Shown here one piece after another: positions 10,870 through 19,203 of a stretch of 64,000 bases of DNA. Position 1 is the first letter of the stretch, and every line of letters begins with the position of its first letter. The DNA comes from Ignavibacteria bacterium (lineage in GTDB: Bacteria; Bacteroidota; Ignavibacteria; Ignavibacteriales; Melioribacteraceae). The stretch lies in the NCBI GenBank assembly GCA_009773205.1, contig WPAE01000004.1, positions 124,001 to 188,000 of the forward strand. Direction: 5' to 3'. The notes below the pieces were generated by a model that did not search any database, was not told the DNA's origin, and was given only the letters and a program-made list of their open reading frames with translations. Both the position numbers and the translations under genes were made by a program.

Positions 10870-12207
10870 CTACAGCAAATTGCTCGCTAATTCTGCAAGC
10901 TCAGATCGTTCACCTTTTTCTAGATTAACATGTGCATAAAGTTTTTGTCCTTTAAAGTGTTCAATCAAGTAAGAGAGTCCGTTTGACTGAGAATCCAAAT
11001 AAGGATGATCTATTTGGTAAATATCTCCGGCGAGTACAATTTTAGAACCTTCGCCAACGCGTGTAATAATTGTCTTTATTTCGTGAGGCGTAAGGTTTTG
11101 AGCTTCATCAACAATAAAATATATTCGCTGCAAACTTCTTCCGCGAATGTAGCTAAGCGGTTCAATTACAAGTTTATCTTCTTTAACAAGGTTATTAATT
11201 ATCTGATGGTTCTTGTCCGTTTCAGGAAATTGATCTTGGATTACTTTTAAGTTATCCCACAAAGGCTGCATGTAAGGAGCGAGTTTGCTGTCAACATCGC
11301 CAGGCAAATAACCAATATCTTTGTTACTGAGGGGAACAATTGGACGCGCAATGTATATTTGTCTGTAATTTTTTCTTGCTGCAAGTGCGCTCGCTAATGC
11401 AAGTAAGGTTTTACCTGTGCCCGCCTTGCCTGTCATTGTAACAAGCGGAATTGCTTGGTTCGAAAGCGCATCAACTGCAAATGTTTGTTCTGCGTTGCGC
11501 GGTTTAATTCCGTAAACAAATTGCTTATCAATCTTTCTGAATAAGTTCATTTCGCTATTTAGATGAGCAAGAGCAGAGCGCGATTGATTGCGAAGTATAA
11601 AATATTTGTTTGGCACAAGATCAGTCTTTAGTTTCTTGGTAATTTTGCTTGCCGGTACTTCGAACGGAGCTTGATACAATTTTTGCAGCAGTTCATCATC
11701 AAAATTTTCTACAATGTCTTTTCCGCTGTAAAGTTCTTCTACATTAACTACATGGTCTGTTGTGTAATCTTCTGCGGGTATGCCGAGCGCTTTAGCTTTC
11801 ATTCTAAGATTTACATCTTTCGATATGAGAATTATGCTTTCCTTGCCTTTTATGTTTCTGTTTGCCTCATAAGCAGCGCTCAGTATGCGGTGATCGACAG
11901 TATCTTCTCTAAACACATCGTGTATCTCGCGCGATAATCCTTTTGTAATTACAATTTTAACTTTTCCTTTGCCGCGCCCAAGAGCAACGCCACCGTTAAA
12001 GATATCGCTGCCGGTAATAGAATCAAGCGTGCGGGCAAACTCTCTTGCGTTTAAATTTATTACCTGGTTGCCGCGCTTAAAGTAATCTAGCTCTTCTATT
12101 ACTACAAGCGGAATTATGATGTTGTTTTCTTGGAAGTGTTTAATGCAAGTTGGATCGTGAAGAATTACGTTTGTGTCAAGAACAAAGGTTTTTGGATTTT
12201 TTTTCAT
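10870..12207 (-). CDS. PhoH family protein (PIN domain plus PhoH ATPase)
   Basis: 445 aa; N-terminal 'FVLDTNVILHDP', Walker A 'MTGKAGTGKTLLALASAL', 'YFIVDEAQNLTPHEIKTIITRVGEGSKIVLAGD'. Confidence 0.95.
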   Translation of the reverse strand: MKKNPKTFVLDTNVILHDPTCIKHFQENNIIIPLVVIEELDYFKRGNQVINLNAREFARTLDSITGSDIFNGGVALGRGKGKVKIVITKGLSREIHDVFREDTVDHRILSAAYEANRNIKGKESIILISKDVNLRMKAKALGIPAEDYTTDHVVNVEELYSGKDIVENFDDELLQKLYQAPFEVPASKITKKLKTDLVPNKYFILRNQSRSALAHLNSEMNLFRKIDKQFVYGIKPRNAEQTFAVDALSNQAIPLVTMTGKAGTGKTLLALASALAARKNYRQIYIARPIVPLSNKDIGYLPGDVDSKLAPYMQPLWDNLKVIQDQFPETDKNHQIINNLVKEDKLVIEPLSYIRGRSLQRIYFIVDEAQNLTPHEIKTIITRVGEGSKIVLAGDIYQIDHPYLDSQSNGLSYLIEHFKGQKLYAHVNLEKGERSELAELASNLL

Positions 12208-12345
12208 TGCAAACCTTAGCTATGAAAGAACATTGTTTTATTGTGAAAGAAATTCTGATTAATTTCAGTTAGAACATAATAAAAAATTTACACGAAGTCG
12301 AAATTTTAGAGCACATTTAATACATTCTTAACATAAGGTTTGTAT

Positions 12346-13710
12346 ATGGCAATTCAAACTATTAATCCAGCTAACGGCAGGGTTGTAAAAACTTTTGAAG
12401 AGATGAGTTTAGCTCAAACTGATGAAATAATTAACGACTCATTTGAAGAGTTTTTACATTGGAGCGAACAAAGCTTTAATACTAGAAAAGAGTTGATGAA
12501 AAATGCAGCCTCTGTTTTGCGTAATAAAAAAGAAGAATATGGAAAAATCTTAACGCTTGAAATGGGTAAGCCGCTTGTACAAGCTATTGCAGAAGTAGAA
12601 AAGTGCGTTTGGATTTGCGATTATTACGCCGACAATTCCGAAAAAATCCTTGCTGAAGAGTTCGTTTCAACTGACGCATCCGAAAGCTTTGTGCGCTTCG
12701 ATCCTATTGGATTAATCTTAGCGGTTATGCCATGGAATTTTCCCTTCTGGCAAGTGTTTCGCTTTGCTGCTCCGGCGCTGATGGCAGGAAACGTATGTTT
12801 ACTCAAACATGCTTCAAATGTTCCAATGAGCGCACTTGCAATTGAACAAATATTTATAGAAGCAGGATTTCCCAAAAATGTTTTTAATAATTTGATGATT
12901 AGCTCTTCAGCTGTAGAACATGTGCTAAAAAATCCAAAAGTGAGAGCAGCAACTTTAACCGGTAGCGAACCAGCAGGAAGAAATGTTGCCGAAACTTGCG
13001 GAAAGAACTTGAAGAAAACAGTTTTAGAACTTGGCGGTAACGATCCTTTTATTGTTTTAGAAGATGCGGATATTAATTCTGCTGCTCAAACTGCTGTTAT
13101 GGCAAGACTAATTAACAACGGACAGAGCTGTATCGCCGCCAAACGCTTTATTGTTGTGGAAAGAGTTTACGATGAATTCGAAAATAAATTTGTTGAACTG
13201 ATGGCAAAAATAGAAATTGGCGATCCGATGAATCCCGAAACAGAGCTTGGACCAATTGCACGCGAAGATTTGTTATTGGAAATTGAGGAACAAGTTAATA
13301 TGTCTGTTATTAATGATGCGAAACTGTTGTGCGGCGGAAAAAGAATTCCCGGCGATGGTTACTATTTTGAACCAACAATTCTCGCAAACGTTTTGCCTAA
13401 CACTCCGGCATACGAAGAAGAAATTTTTGGACCCGTAGCTGTTTTAATAAAAGCAGTGGATGAAGATGATGCAATTAGAATAGCTAACGATTCTCCTTTT
13501 GGACTTGGCGCTTCACTATGGACATCCAGCATTGAAAAAGCAAAGCGGCTTGCTGCTAAAATTGAAAGTGGTTCTGTTTTTGTAAACGGAATGGTGAAAT
13601 CTGATCCCCGTTTACCTTTTGGCGGAATTAAAAACTCCGGTTACGGAAGAGAGCTTTCTCATTACGGAATAAAAGAATTTGTAAACATTAAAACGGTGTG
13701 GATAAGGTAA
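12346..13710 (+). CDS. NAD(P)-dependent succinate-semialdehyde dehydrogenase family protein
   Basis: 'VMPWNFPFWQVFRFAAPALMAGN', 'LTGSEPAGRNVAE', 'VLELGGNDPFIVLEDAD', 'NNGQSCIAAKRF'. Confidence 0.92.
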   Translation: MAIQTINPANGRVVKTFEEMSLAQTDEIINDSFEEFLHWSEQSFNTRKELMKNAASVLRNKKEEYGKILTLEMGKPLVQAIAEVEKCVWICDYYADNSEKILAEEFVSTDASESFVRFDPIGLILAVMPWNFPFWQVFRFAAPALMAGNVCLLKHASNVPMSALAIEQIFIEAGFPKNVFNNLMISSSAVEHVLKNPKVRAATLTGSEPAGRNVAETCGKNLKKTVLELGGNDPFIVLEDADINSAAQTAVMARLINNGQSCIAAKRFIVVERVYDEFENKFVELMAKIEIGDPMNPETELGPIAREDLLLEIEEQVNMSVINDAKLLCGGKRIPGDGYYFEPTILANVLPNTPAYEEEIFGPVAVLIKAVDEDDAIRIANDSPFGLGASLWTSSIEKAKRLAAKIESGSVFVNGMVKSDPRLPFGGIKNSGYGRELSHYGIKEFVNIKTVWIR

Positions 13711-13740
13711 AGCAATTAGCTGTTAGTTGTTAGCTTTAAG
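13711..13740. repeat. Short quasi-periodic repeat, TTAGCTG type
   Basis: agcaattagctgttagttgttagctttaag; same motif type at 33522-33573 and 35369-35398. Confidence 0.55.
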
Positions 13741-13751
13741 GAGGATTTAAT

Positions 13752-14321
13752 ATGAAAGAGAAAATAAGATGTGCTTGGTCTGGTAAAGATCCGCTTTACA
13801 TAAAATACCATGATGAAGAATGGGGAAGACCTGTTCATGATGATCGGAAACTTTTTGAAATGTTAATACTTGAAGGCGCGCAAGCAGGATTGAGCTGGAT
13901 TACAATTCTCCGCAAGAGAGAAAACTACCGTAAAGCTTTCAACAATTTTGATGCGAAGAAAATTGCAAGGTATAATTCTAAAAAAATGGAATTGCTTTTG
14001 CAGAATGAAGGAATTGTACGCAACCGCTTAAAGATTGCTGCAACTATTCAAAACGCAATATGTTTTTTAGAAGTACAGAAAGAATTTGGCTCGTTTGATA
14101 AATATATTTGGCAGTTTATAAACGGAAAGTCTATAAAGAATAGCTGGAAAGCGCTAAGTGAAATTCCGGCTAAGACAGCTGTGTCTGACGCTATGAGTAA
14201 AGACTTAAAGAAGCGTGGGTTCAAGTTTGTTGGTTCTACAATTTGTTATGCTTTTATGCAGGCGGTAGGAATGGTAAATGACCATACAGTAAATTGCTTT
14301 TTTTATAAGAAAATTAAATAG
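13752..14321 (+). CDS. tag: DNA-3-methyladenine glycosylase I
   Basis: 189 aa; 'RCAWSGKDPLYIKYHDEEWGRPVHDDRKLFEMLILEGAQAGLSWITILRKRENYR'. Confidence 0.95.
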   Translation: MKEKIRCAWSGKDPLYIKYHDEEWGRPVHDDRKLFEMLILEGAQAGLSWITILRKRENYRKAFNNFDAKKIARYNSKKMELLLQNEGIVRNRLKIAATIQNAICFLEVQKEFGSFDKYIWQFINGKSIKNSWKALSEIPAKTAVSDAMSKDLKKRGFKFVGSTICYAFMQAVGMVNDHTVNCFFYKKIK

Positions 14322-14323
14322 AG

Positions 14324-15415
14324 TTGTTTATGCTCGATCAAATATTAAATAAGATTGAAAGTGATTATCAATTAAGTGCTGATGAATTAAAACTTCTTTT
14401 GACTTTAAAAGAAGCCGATGAAATTAAACTCTTACTTGAGGCGGCTTATAAAATCAAATCCAACATAATTGGTAAAAAAGTGTTTTATAGAGGTTTAATC
14501 GAAATAAGTAATATTTGTATCAAAGATTGTTTTTACTGCGGCATAAGAAAAAGTAATTCTTCTGTGGATAGATATTTAATGAAAGAAGATGAGATTCTTA
14601 AAAGTGCAGAATTTGCATATAAAAATAATTATGGCTCAATCGTGCTTCAATCAGGCGAAAGAAATGATAAGCAGTTTGTTGATTTTATCGAAAGAATAAT
14701 TTATAAAATAAAAGAACTTTCTAATGAGAAATTAGGAATCACTCTTTCTTTTGGCGAACAAGAAGAGGCTGTATATAAAAAATGGTTTGAAGCTGGAGCA
14801 CACAGATATTTATTAAGGATAGAAACTTCTAACGAGAATTTATACAAAAAATTACATCCCTTAGACCACAATTACTCCAAAAGAAAAAATTGTTTAAAGA
14901 TTTTAAAACAAGCCGGTTATCAAGTTGGGACCGGGATTATGATAAAACTTCCATTTCAGACTTACGATGATTTGGTGAACGACATTTTATTTTTTAAAGA
15001 AATGGATATTGATATGATTGGAATGGGTCCATACATAGTTAGCTCTAATACGCCATTAGCCGAAGAAAACAATTATTTAATTGATGAGGATGTTTACACT
15101 CTATCGTTAAAAATGATTGCTTTAGTAAGAATTTATTTAAAAGATGTTAATATAGCTTCAACAACTGCATTACAAACTCTTAAAACTTTTGGGAGAGAAA
15201 TGGGATTAAAGGCAGGGGCAAATATTATAATGCCAAACGTTTCAGAAACTCTTTACCGTTCTTCTTACCAATTATATGATGGAAAGCCATGCACCGATGA
15301 AAATGCTGAAGATTGTGTAAACTGTCTAGAATCAAGAATATTAAATATAGATGAAGAAATCGGGTATGGTGAATGGGGAGACTCTGCTCATTTTAAAAAT
15401 AAAACACGGTCATAG
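14324..15415 (+). CDS. hydE: Radical SAM protein, HydE-like ([FeFe] hydrogenase H-cluster maturase family)
   Basis: 'CIKDCFYCGIRKSN' (CxxxCxxC), 'IVLQSGERND', 'RYLLRIETSNENLYKKLHP', 'GTGIMIKLPFQTYDDLVNDILFFKEMDIDMIGMGPYI'. Confidence 0.82.
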   Translation: MFMLDQILNKIESDYQLSADELKLLLTLKEADEIKLLLEAAYKIKSNIIGKKVFYRGLIEISNICIKDCFYCGIRKSNSSVDRYLMKEDEILKSAEFAYKNNYGSIVLQSGERNDKQFVDFIERIIYKIKELSNEKLGITLSFGEQEEAVYKKWFEAGAHRYLLRIETSNENLYKKLHPLDHNYSKRKNCLKILKQAGYQVGTGIMIKLPFQTYDDLVNDILFFKEMDIDMIGMGPYIVSSNTPLAEENNYLIDEDVYTLSLKMIALVRIYLKDVNIASTTALQTLKTFGREMGLKAGANIIMPNVSETLYRSSYQLYDGKPCTDENAEDCVNCLESRILNIDEEIGYGEWGDSAHFKNKTRS

Positions 15416-15443
15416 ATTATTTTCCTAAAATAATTTATGACCG
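15407..15443. terminator. Strong hairpin at the hydE 3' end
   Basis: cggtcatagattattttcctaaaataatttatgaccg inverted repeat overlapping the stop codon. Confidence 0.4.
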
Positions 15444-15577
15444 GATAAAGCGAGATTTTTTATTTAGTATTCTCGAGGCGGTTATTAAGAATTCTCGAGT
15501 TCAGTAATTCTCGCTTGCGGAGTTAAATATTTAAAAGATGACGCTGTAGAGACGTCCTAAACTTTATTAGTGTGATC

Positions 15578-18181
15578 CTAAAATAAAGTATCAACAAATG
15601 TCAGTGCATCTTCAATCTTGGCAACATCTTTTCCGCCGGCGGTAGCAAGATGAGGACGACCGCCGCCGCTTCCGCCAACAAGCTGCGCAACTTGCTTAAC
15701 AATATTTCCGGCTAAGATTTTTTTCTCTTTGATTAAATTATCGCTAACGACGGCAACAATACCAACTTTGCCTTCTATTTCTGATATCATTACTCCAACA
15801 CCGTTTTTCATTTTTTCGCGGAGTTCATCGCCCATAGATTTTAATTCATCCATATTCGATGCAGAAACTTTTCCTTTGAAAACTTTAATTCCGTTAACTT
15901 CAACTGGAGATGAAATAATAGAGTCAATTCCGCCAAGTTTTTCTTTTAACTGAAGCGCTGCAATTTCTTTTTCAAGTTTCTTTTTCTCTTCATACAGTTC
16001 ATTTATTTTCTTTTCAGAATTATCAATTCTCAATTCTAAATTCTCAATTAGCTTCTCAACGCCCGTTCCGGTAACTGCTTCAACTCGTCGTACACCGCTT
16101 GCAATAGAAGATTCGCTTACAATTTTGAACAAACCAATTTCCGAGCTGTTTTTTACGTGCGTTCCTCCGCATAGTTCGATAGTGTAATTGCCAAACTGAA
16201 CAACATTTACTTTATCACCGTACTTATCTCCAAAGAACATTAACGCGCCCATTTTCTTGGCTTCTTCAAACGGTGTATCTCGGTGATGCGAAAGCGGAAG
16301 GTTTTCTCTTAACTTTTCGTTTACCAAAGATTCTATTGCGTCGAGTTCTGCTTTTTTAACTTTCTCAAAATGGCAGAAATCGAAGCGCAGTCTCTCCGGT
16401 TCTACAAGAGAGCCGGACTGCTGAACATGCTGTCCGAGAATTTCTCTAAGCGCTTTATGCAAAAAGTGTGTTGCCGAGTGATTGCGCATAATATCTGCTC
16501 GGCGCGTAGAATCAACTTTAGCAACAACTTCATCATTCAATTTTATTTCTACGCAATTAAGTGAATCTATAATGTGAACTGTTTGACCGCCAATCTTTGT
16601 TAAACCCTGAACCTTGCAGCTTATACCGTGCCACTCAATCAGCCCATGATCATCAACCTGTCCGCCGCTTTCTGCATAGAAAGGAGTTTTATCAAGTATT
16701 ACAAAAGATGCGTTTTCTCCTTTCTTAATACCAATAACTTTAGCTTTAGAAAACAATTCTGTGTAACCGGTAAAGATTGTTGCGTCGGTGGAAGAAATTT
16801 CAAAACCTTTTAAGCTGTCAACTACAGCGTGCGCCGAAGAAATTTTATCCTTTGTTGATTTACGTGCGCGTTCTTTCTGTTCGTTCATTAGCTTATTAAA
16901 TCCGGTTTCATCAATTTCAAAACCATGTTCGCGCGCCATTACCGCCGTTAAATCAACCGGAAAGCCAAAAGTATCGTAAAGTTTAAAAACATCTTCACCA
17001 GAAATTATTTTTTCTTTTTTTGCAAAAAGTTTTTTAACAAGCGCATCGAACAATTCAATTCCTCTATCAAGAGTTGCATTAAAGCTTTCTTCTTCGGCTT
17101 TAATAATTTTTTCTATCTGGGCTTGGTTGGTTTTAACTTCCGGAAAAACGTGAGAGAAGTTTTCAACAACAACAGAAACAAGTTTATATAAGAAAGGTTC
17201 TTTCAAATTTATTTTTCTTCCGTAGCGTGAGGCTCTTCTTAACAAGCGGCGTAAAACATAACCGCGTCCTTCGTTGCCTGGAGTTGCGCCATCGCTAATT
17301 GCAAAACTTAACGTACGTATGTGATCTGCAATTACACGCATAGAAACATTGCTTTGCCCGACAGCAGATTTATCATTTGCAGGAAGTGAAAGATCGTAAG
17401 TAATTCCGCAAAGTTTGGAAACGGCGTTTATAATTGGAGTAAAAACGTCAGTATCGTAATTTGATTTTTTATTTTGCAAAACAGCACAAACACGCTCAAA
17501 GCCCATTCCGGTGTCAACGTGTTTTGCGGGAAGTTCATGCAGCTTTCCGTTTTCATCTCGGTTGTATTGTATGAAAACGAGATTCCAAATTTCTATGCAA
17601 AGCGGAGAGCCAGCATTTACTAAATGTCCAGCATTTAAATCATCACTCAAGTTAATGTGAATTTCTGAGCATGGACCGCAGGGGCCAGTTTCGCCCATTT
17701 CCCAAAAATTATCTTTTTCATCGAATCGTAAAATGTGTTCCGGGTTAATATCTGTTTCACTTTTCCATAATGCCATAGCTTCATCATCGTTTCTGTAAAC
17801 GGTAACCCAAATTCTTTCTTTTGGAAGTTTCCAAACATCAGTTAATAATTCCCAGGCCCAAGCAATTGCTTCTTTTTTGTAATACTCGCCAAAACTCCAA
17901 TTGCCAAGCATTTCAAAAAATGTATGATGATAAGTATCGTGTCCAACTTCTTCGAGATCGTTATGTTTACCGGAAACGCGAATGCACTTTTGAGTGTCGG
18001 CAGCGCGTTTATACTCGCGGCTTCCGCTTCCTAAAAACACATCCTTAAATTGGTTCATTCCAGCGTTTGTAAAAAGCAAAGTTGGGTCGCCGTGCGGAAC
18101 AACCGGCGCGCTTGGAACAATTTTGTGCCCTTTACTTTGGAAAAAATTTAAAAACTGCTGTCTAATTTCGTTCGATGTCAT
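15578..18181 (-). CDS. alaS: Alanine--tRNA ligase
   Basis: 867 aa; 'RQQFLNFFQSKGHKIVPSAPVVPHGDPTLLFTNAGMNQFKDVFLG', 'RNHSATHFLHKALREILG', 'CGGTHVKNSSEIGLFKIVSE'. Confidence 0.98.
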   Translation of the reverse strand: MTSNEIRQQFLNFFQSKGHKIVPSAPVVPHGDPTLLFTNAGMNQFKDVFLGSGSREYKRAADTQKCIRVSGKHNDLEEVGHDTYHHTFFEMLGNWSFGEYYKKEAIAWAWELLTDVWKLPKERIWVTVYRNDDEAMALWKSETDINPEHILRFDEKDNFWEMGETGPCGPCSEIHINLSDDLNAGHLVNAGSPLCIEIWNLVFIQYNRDENGKLHELPAKHVDTGMGFERVCAVLQNKKSNYDTDVFTPIINAVSKLCGITYDLSLPANDKSAVGQSNVSMRVIADHIRTLSFAISDGATPGNEGRGYVLRRLLRRASRYGRKINLKEPFLYKLVSVVVENFSHVFPEVKTNQAQIEKIIKAEEESFNATLDRGIELFDALVKKLFAKKEKIISGEDVFKLYDTFGFPVDLTAVMAREHGFEIDETGFNKLMNEQKERARKSTKDKISSAHAVVDSLKGFEISSTDATIFTGYTELFSKAKVIGIKKGENASFVILDKTPFYAESGGQVDDHGLIEWHGISCKVQGLTKIGGQTVHIIDSLNCVEIKLNDEVVAKVDSTRRADIMRNHSATHFLHKALREILGQHVQQSGSLVEPERLRFDFCHFEKVKKAELDAIESLVNEKLRENLPLSHHRDTPFEEAKKMGALMFFGDKYGDKVNVVQFGNYTIELCGGTHVKNSSEIGLFKIVSESSIASGVRRVEAVTGTGVEKLIENLELRIDNSEKKINELYEEKKKLEKEIAALQLKEKLGGIDSIISSPVEVNGIKVFKGKVSASNMDELKSMGDELREKMKNGVGVMISEIEGKVGIVAVVSDNLIKEKKILAGNIVKQVAQLVGGSGGGRPHLATAGGKDVAKIEDALTFVDTLF

Positions 18182-18354
18182 GGTTTATTCTTGTTTTTTT
18201 AGTGGCGCAAATATAAGAAAAGCAATTTGCAATTGATTGTGTCAGCTTGTGGATAAACAAGTTTTCAACTAGAACCCTGTTGTAAAATTTTGGCTTCGAG
18301 TCTTATTTCAAAATTGTTCTTACAAAACTAACCGACTAGTTTTTTTCTAAAAAG

Positions 18355-18574
18355 ATAAATTAGCCTACTCTAAAAAGCCATGATCATTATTAAAAAACAT
18401 TGTTTTAGACATACCCGCCCAACCCTCCATAAAACGGCGGGCGGGCAAGATGGCGGACAAGCCCGCCTGCCTCATCAGTCTAATCTTGGCGGGCCGGAAA
18501 TCGTAACCAGAAATTGTCAAAATCCCGCCATGTTTTGTCTAAAGATGCAGGCGGGTTAGATTCGGCTCATAAAT
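18355..18574 (+). repeat. ATAAAT-flanked (G/T)AGCC...GGCTC element, copy 1
   Basis: Shares tagcctactctaaaaagccatgatcattattaaaaaacattgtttt and the ...gcgggttagattcggctcataaat end with 27397-27579 and the reverse complement of 49398-49507. Confidence 0.8.
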
Positions 18575-18604
18575 CACTTGTTATTACTATCGTTTAATCG
18601 TTTT

Positions 18605-18736
18605 AATCCGCCAGAGGCGGACGAGGGTCAAATTCCCCGCCTCTTGAGTCGAATAAATAAAATTTGTTTTCAGAAACCTCGCTGCCCCGCCTGCCAAAGC
18701 AAAGCGGCGGGCAGGTTGCAGCGAGGAGATTCATCA
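18605..18736 (+). repeat. Structured ~130-nt repeat, copy B
   Basis: Near-identical to copy A at 3541-3661. Confidence 0.9.
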
Positions 18737-18954
18737 GATAGATGATGTGGCTTAATCAAATCAAAAAAATGGAACATGCCTGCTGCAGGAAGGCGCAGAT
18801 TTTTTTGACCACGAGCATTCGAGGTGATTTTCGCTGATATCAAATCTTAACAAATCATAATAATCAGTGTTATCAGTATTCTGTTTTTTATTCGGTTAGT
18901 AGTGTAAGCATAACTAAAAATCAGCATCAATCAGCCTGACTGGCAGCGAACAAG

Positions 18955-19009
18955 TTCTCCATTCTCAATTCTCCATCCGCCAAACAAACGGCGGACAGGT
19001 TCTCAATTG
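18955..19009 (-). repeat. 55-nt repeat also present inside the aceF coding region
   Basis: Reverse complement matches 22529-22583 with one mismatch. Confidence 0.9.
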
Positions 19010-19203
19010 TTCTTTTTGAACTTCGCATTCAGAGTACTCGTTATTAAATTGAACTCGCCTGAAATAAAGAAGAATAGAATTCATCTAACATTATTGCTAA
19101 ATTTATACAGGAAAAAGAAATTTTAATCGTCATTACAAGTCGAACAAAACTTATAATACGCGTAGTGGCATATCCCGCATAGAATGAAACAGAGGATTAT
19201 AAA

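Noticed and set aside
15448-15516. aagcgaga...tctcgctt stem with three attctcg direct repeats
   Set aside because: Real inverted repeat, but short arms and no second copy found in the window, so no function or family can be argued
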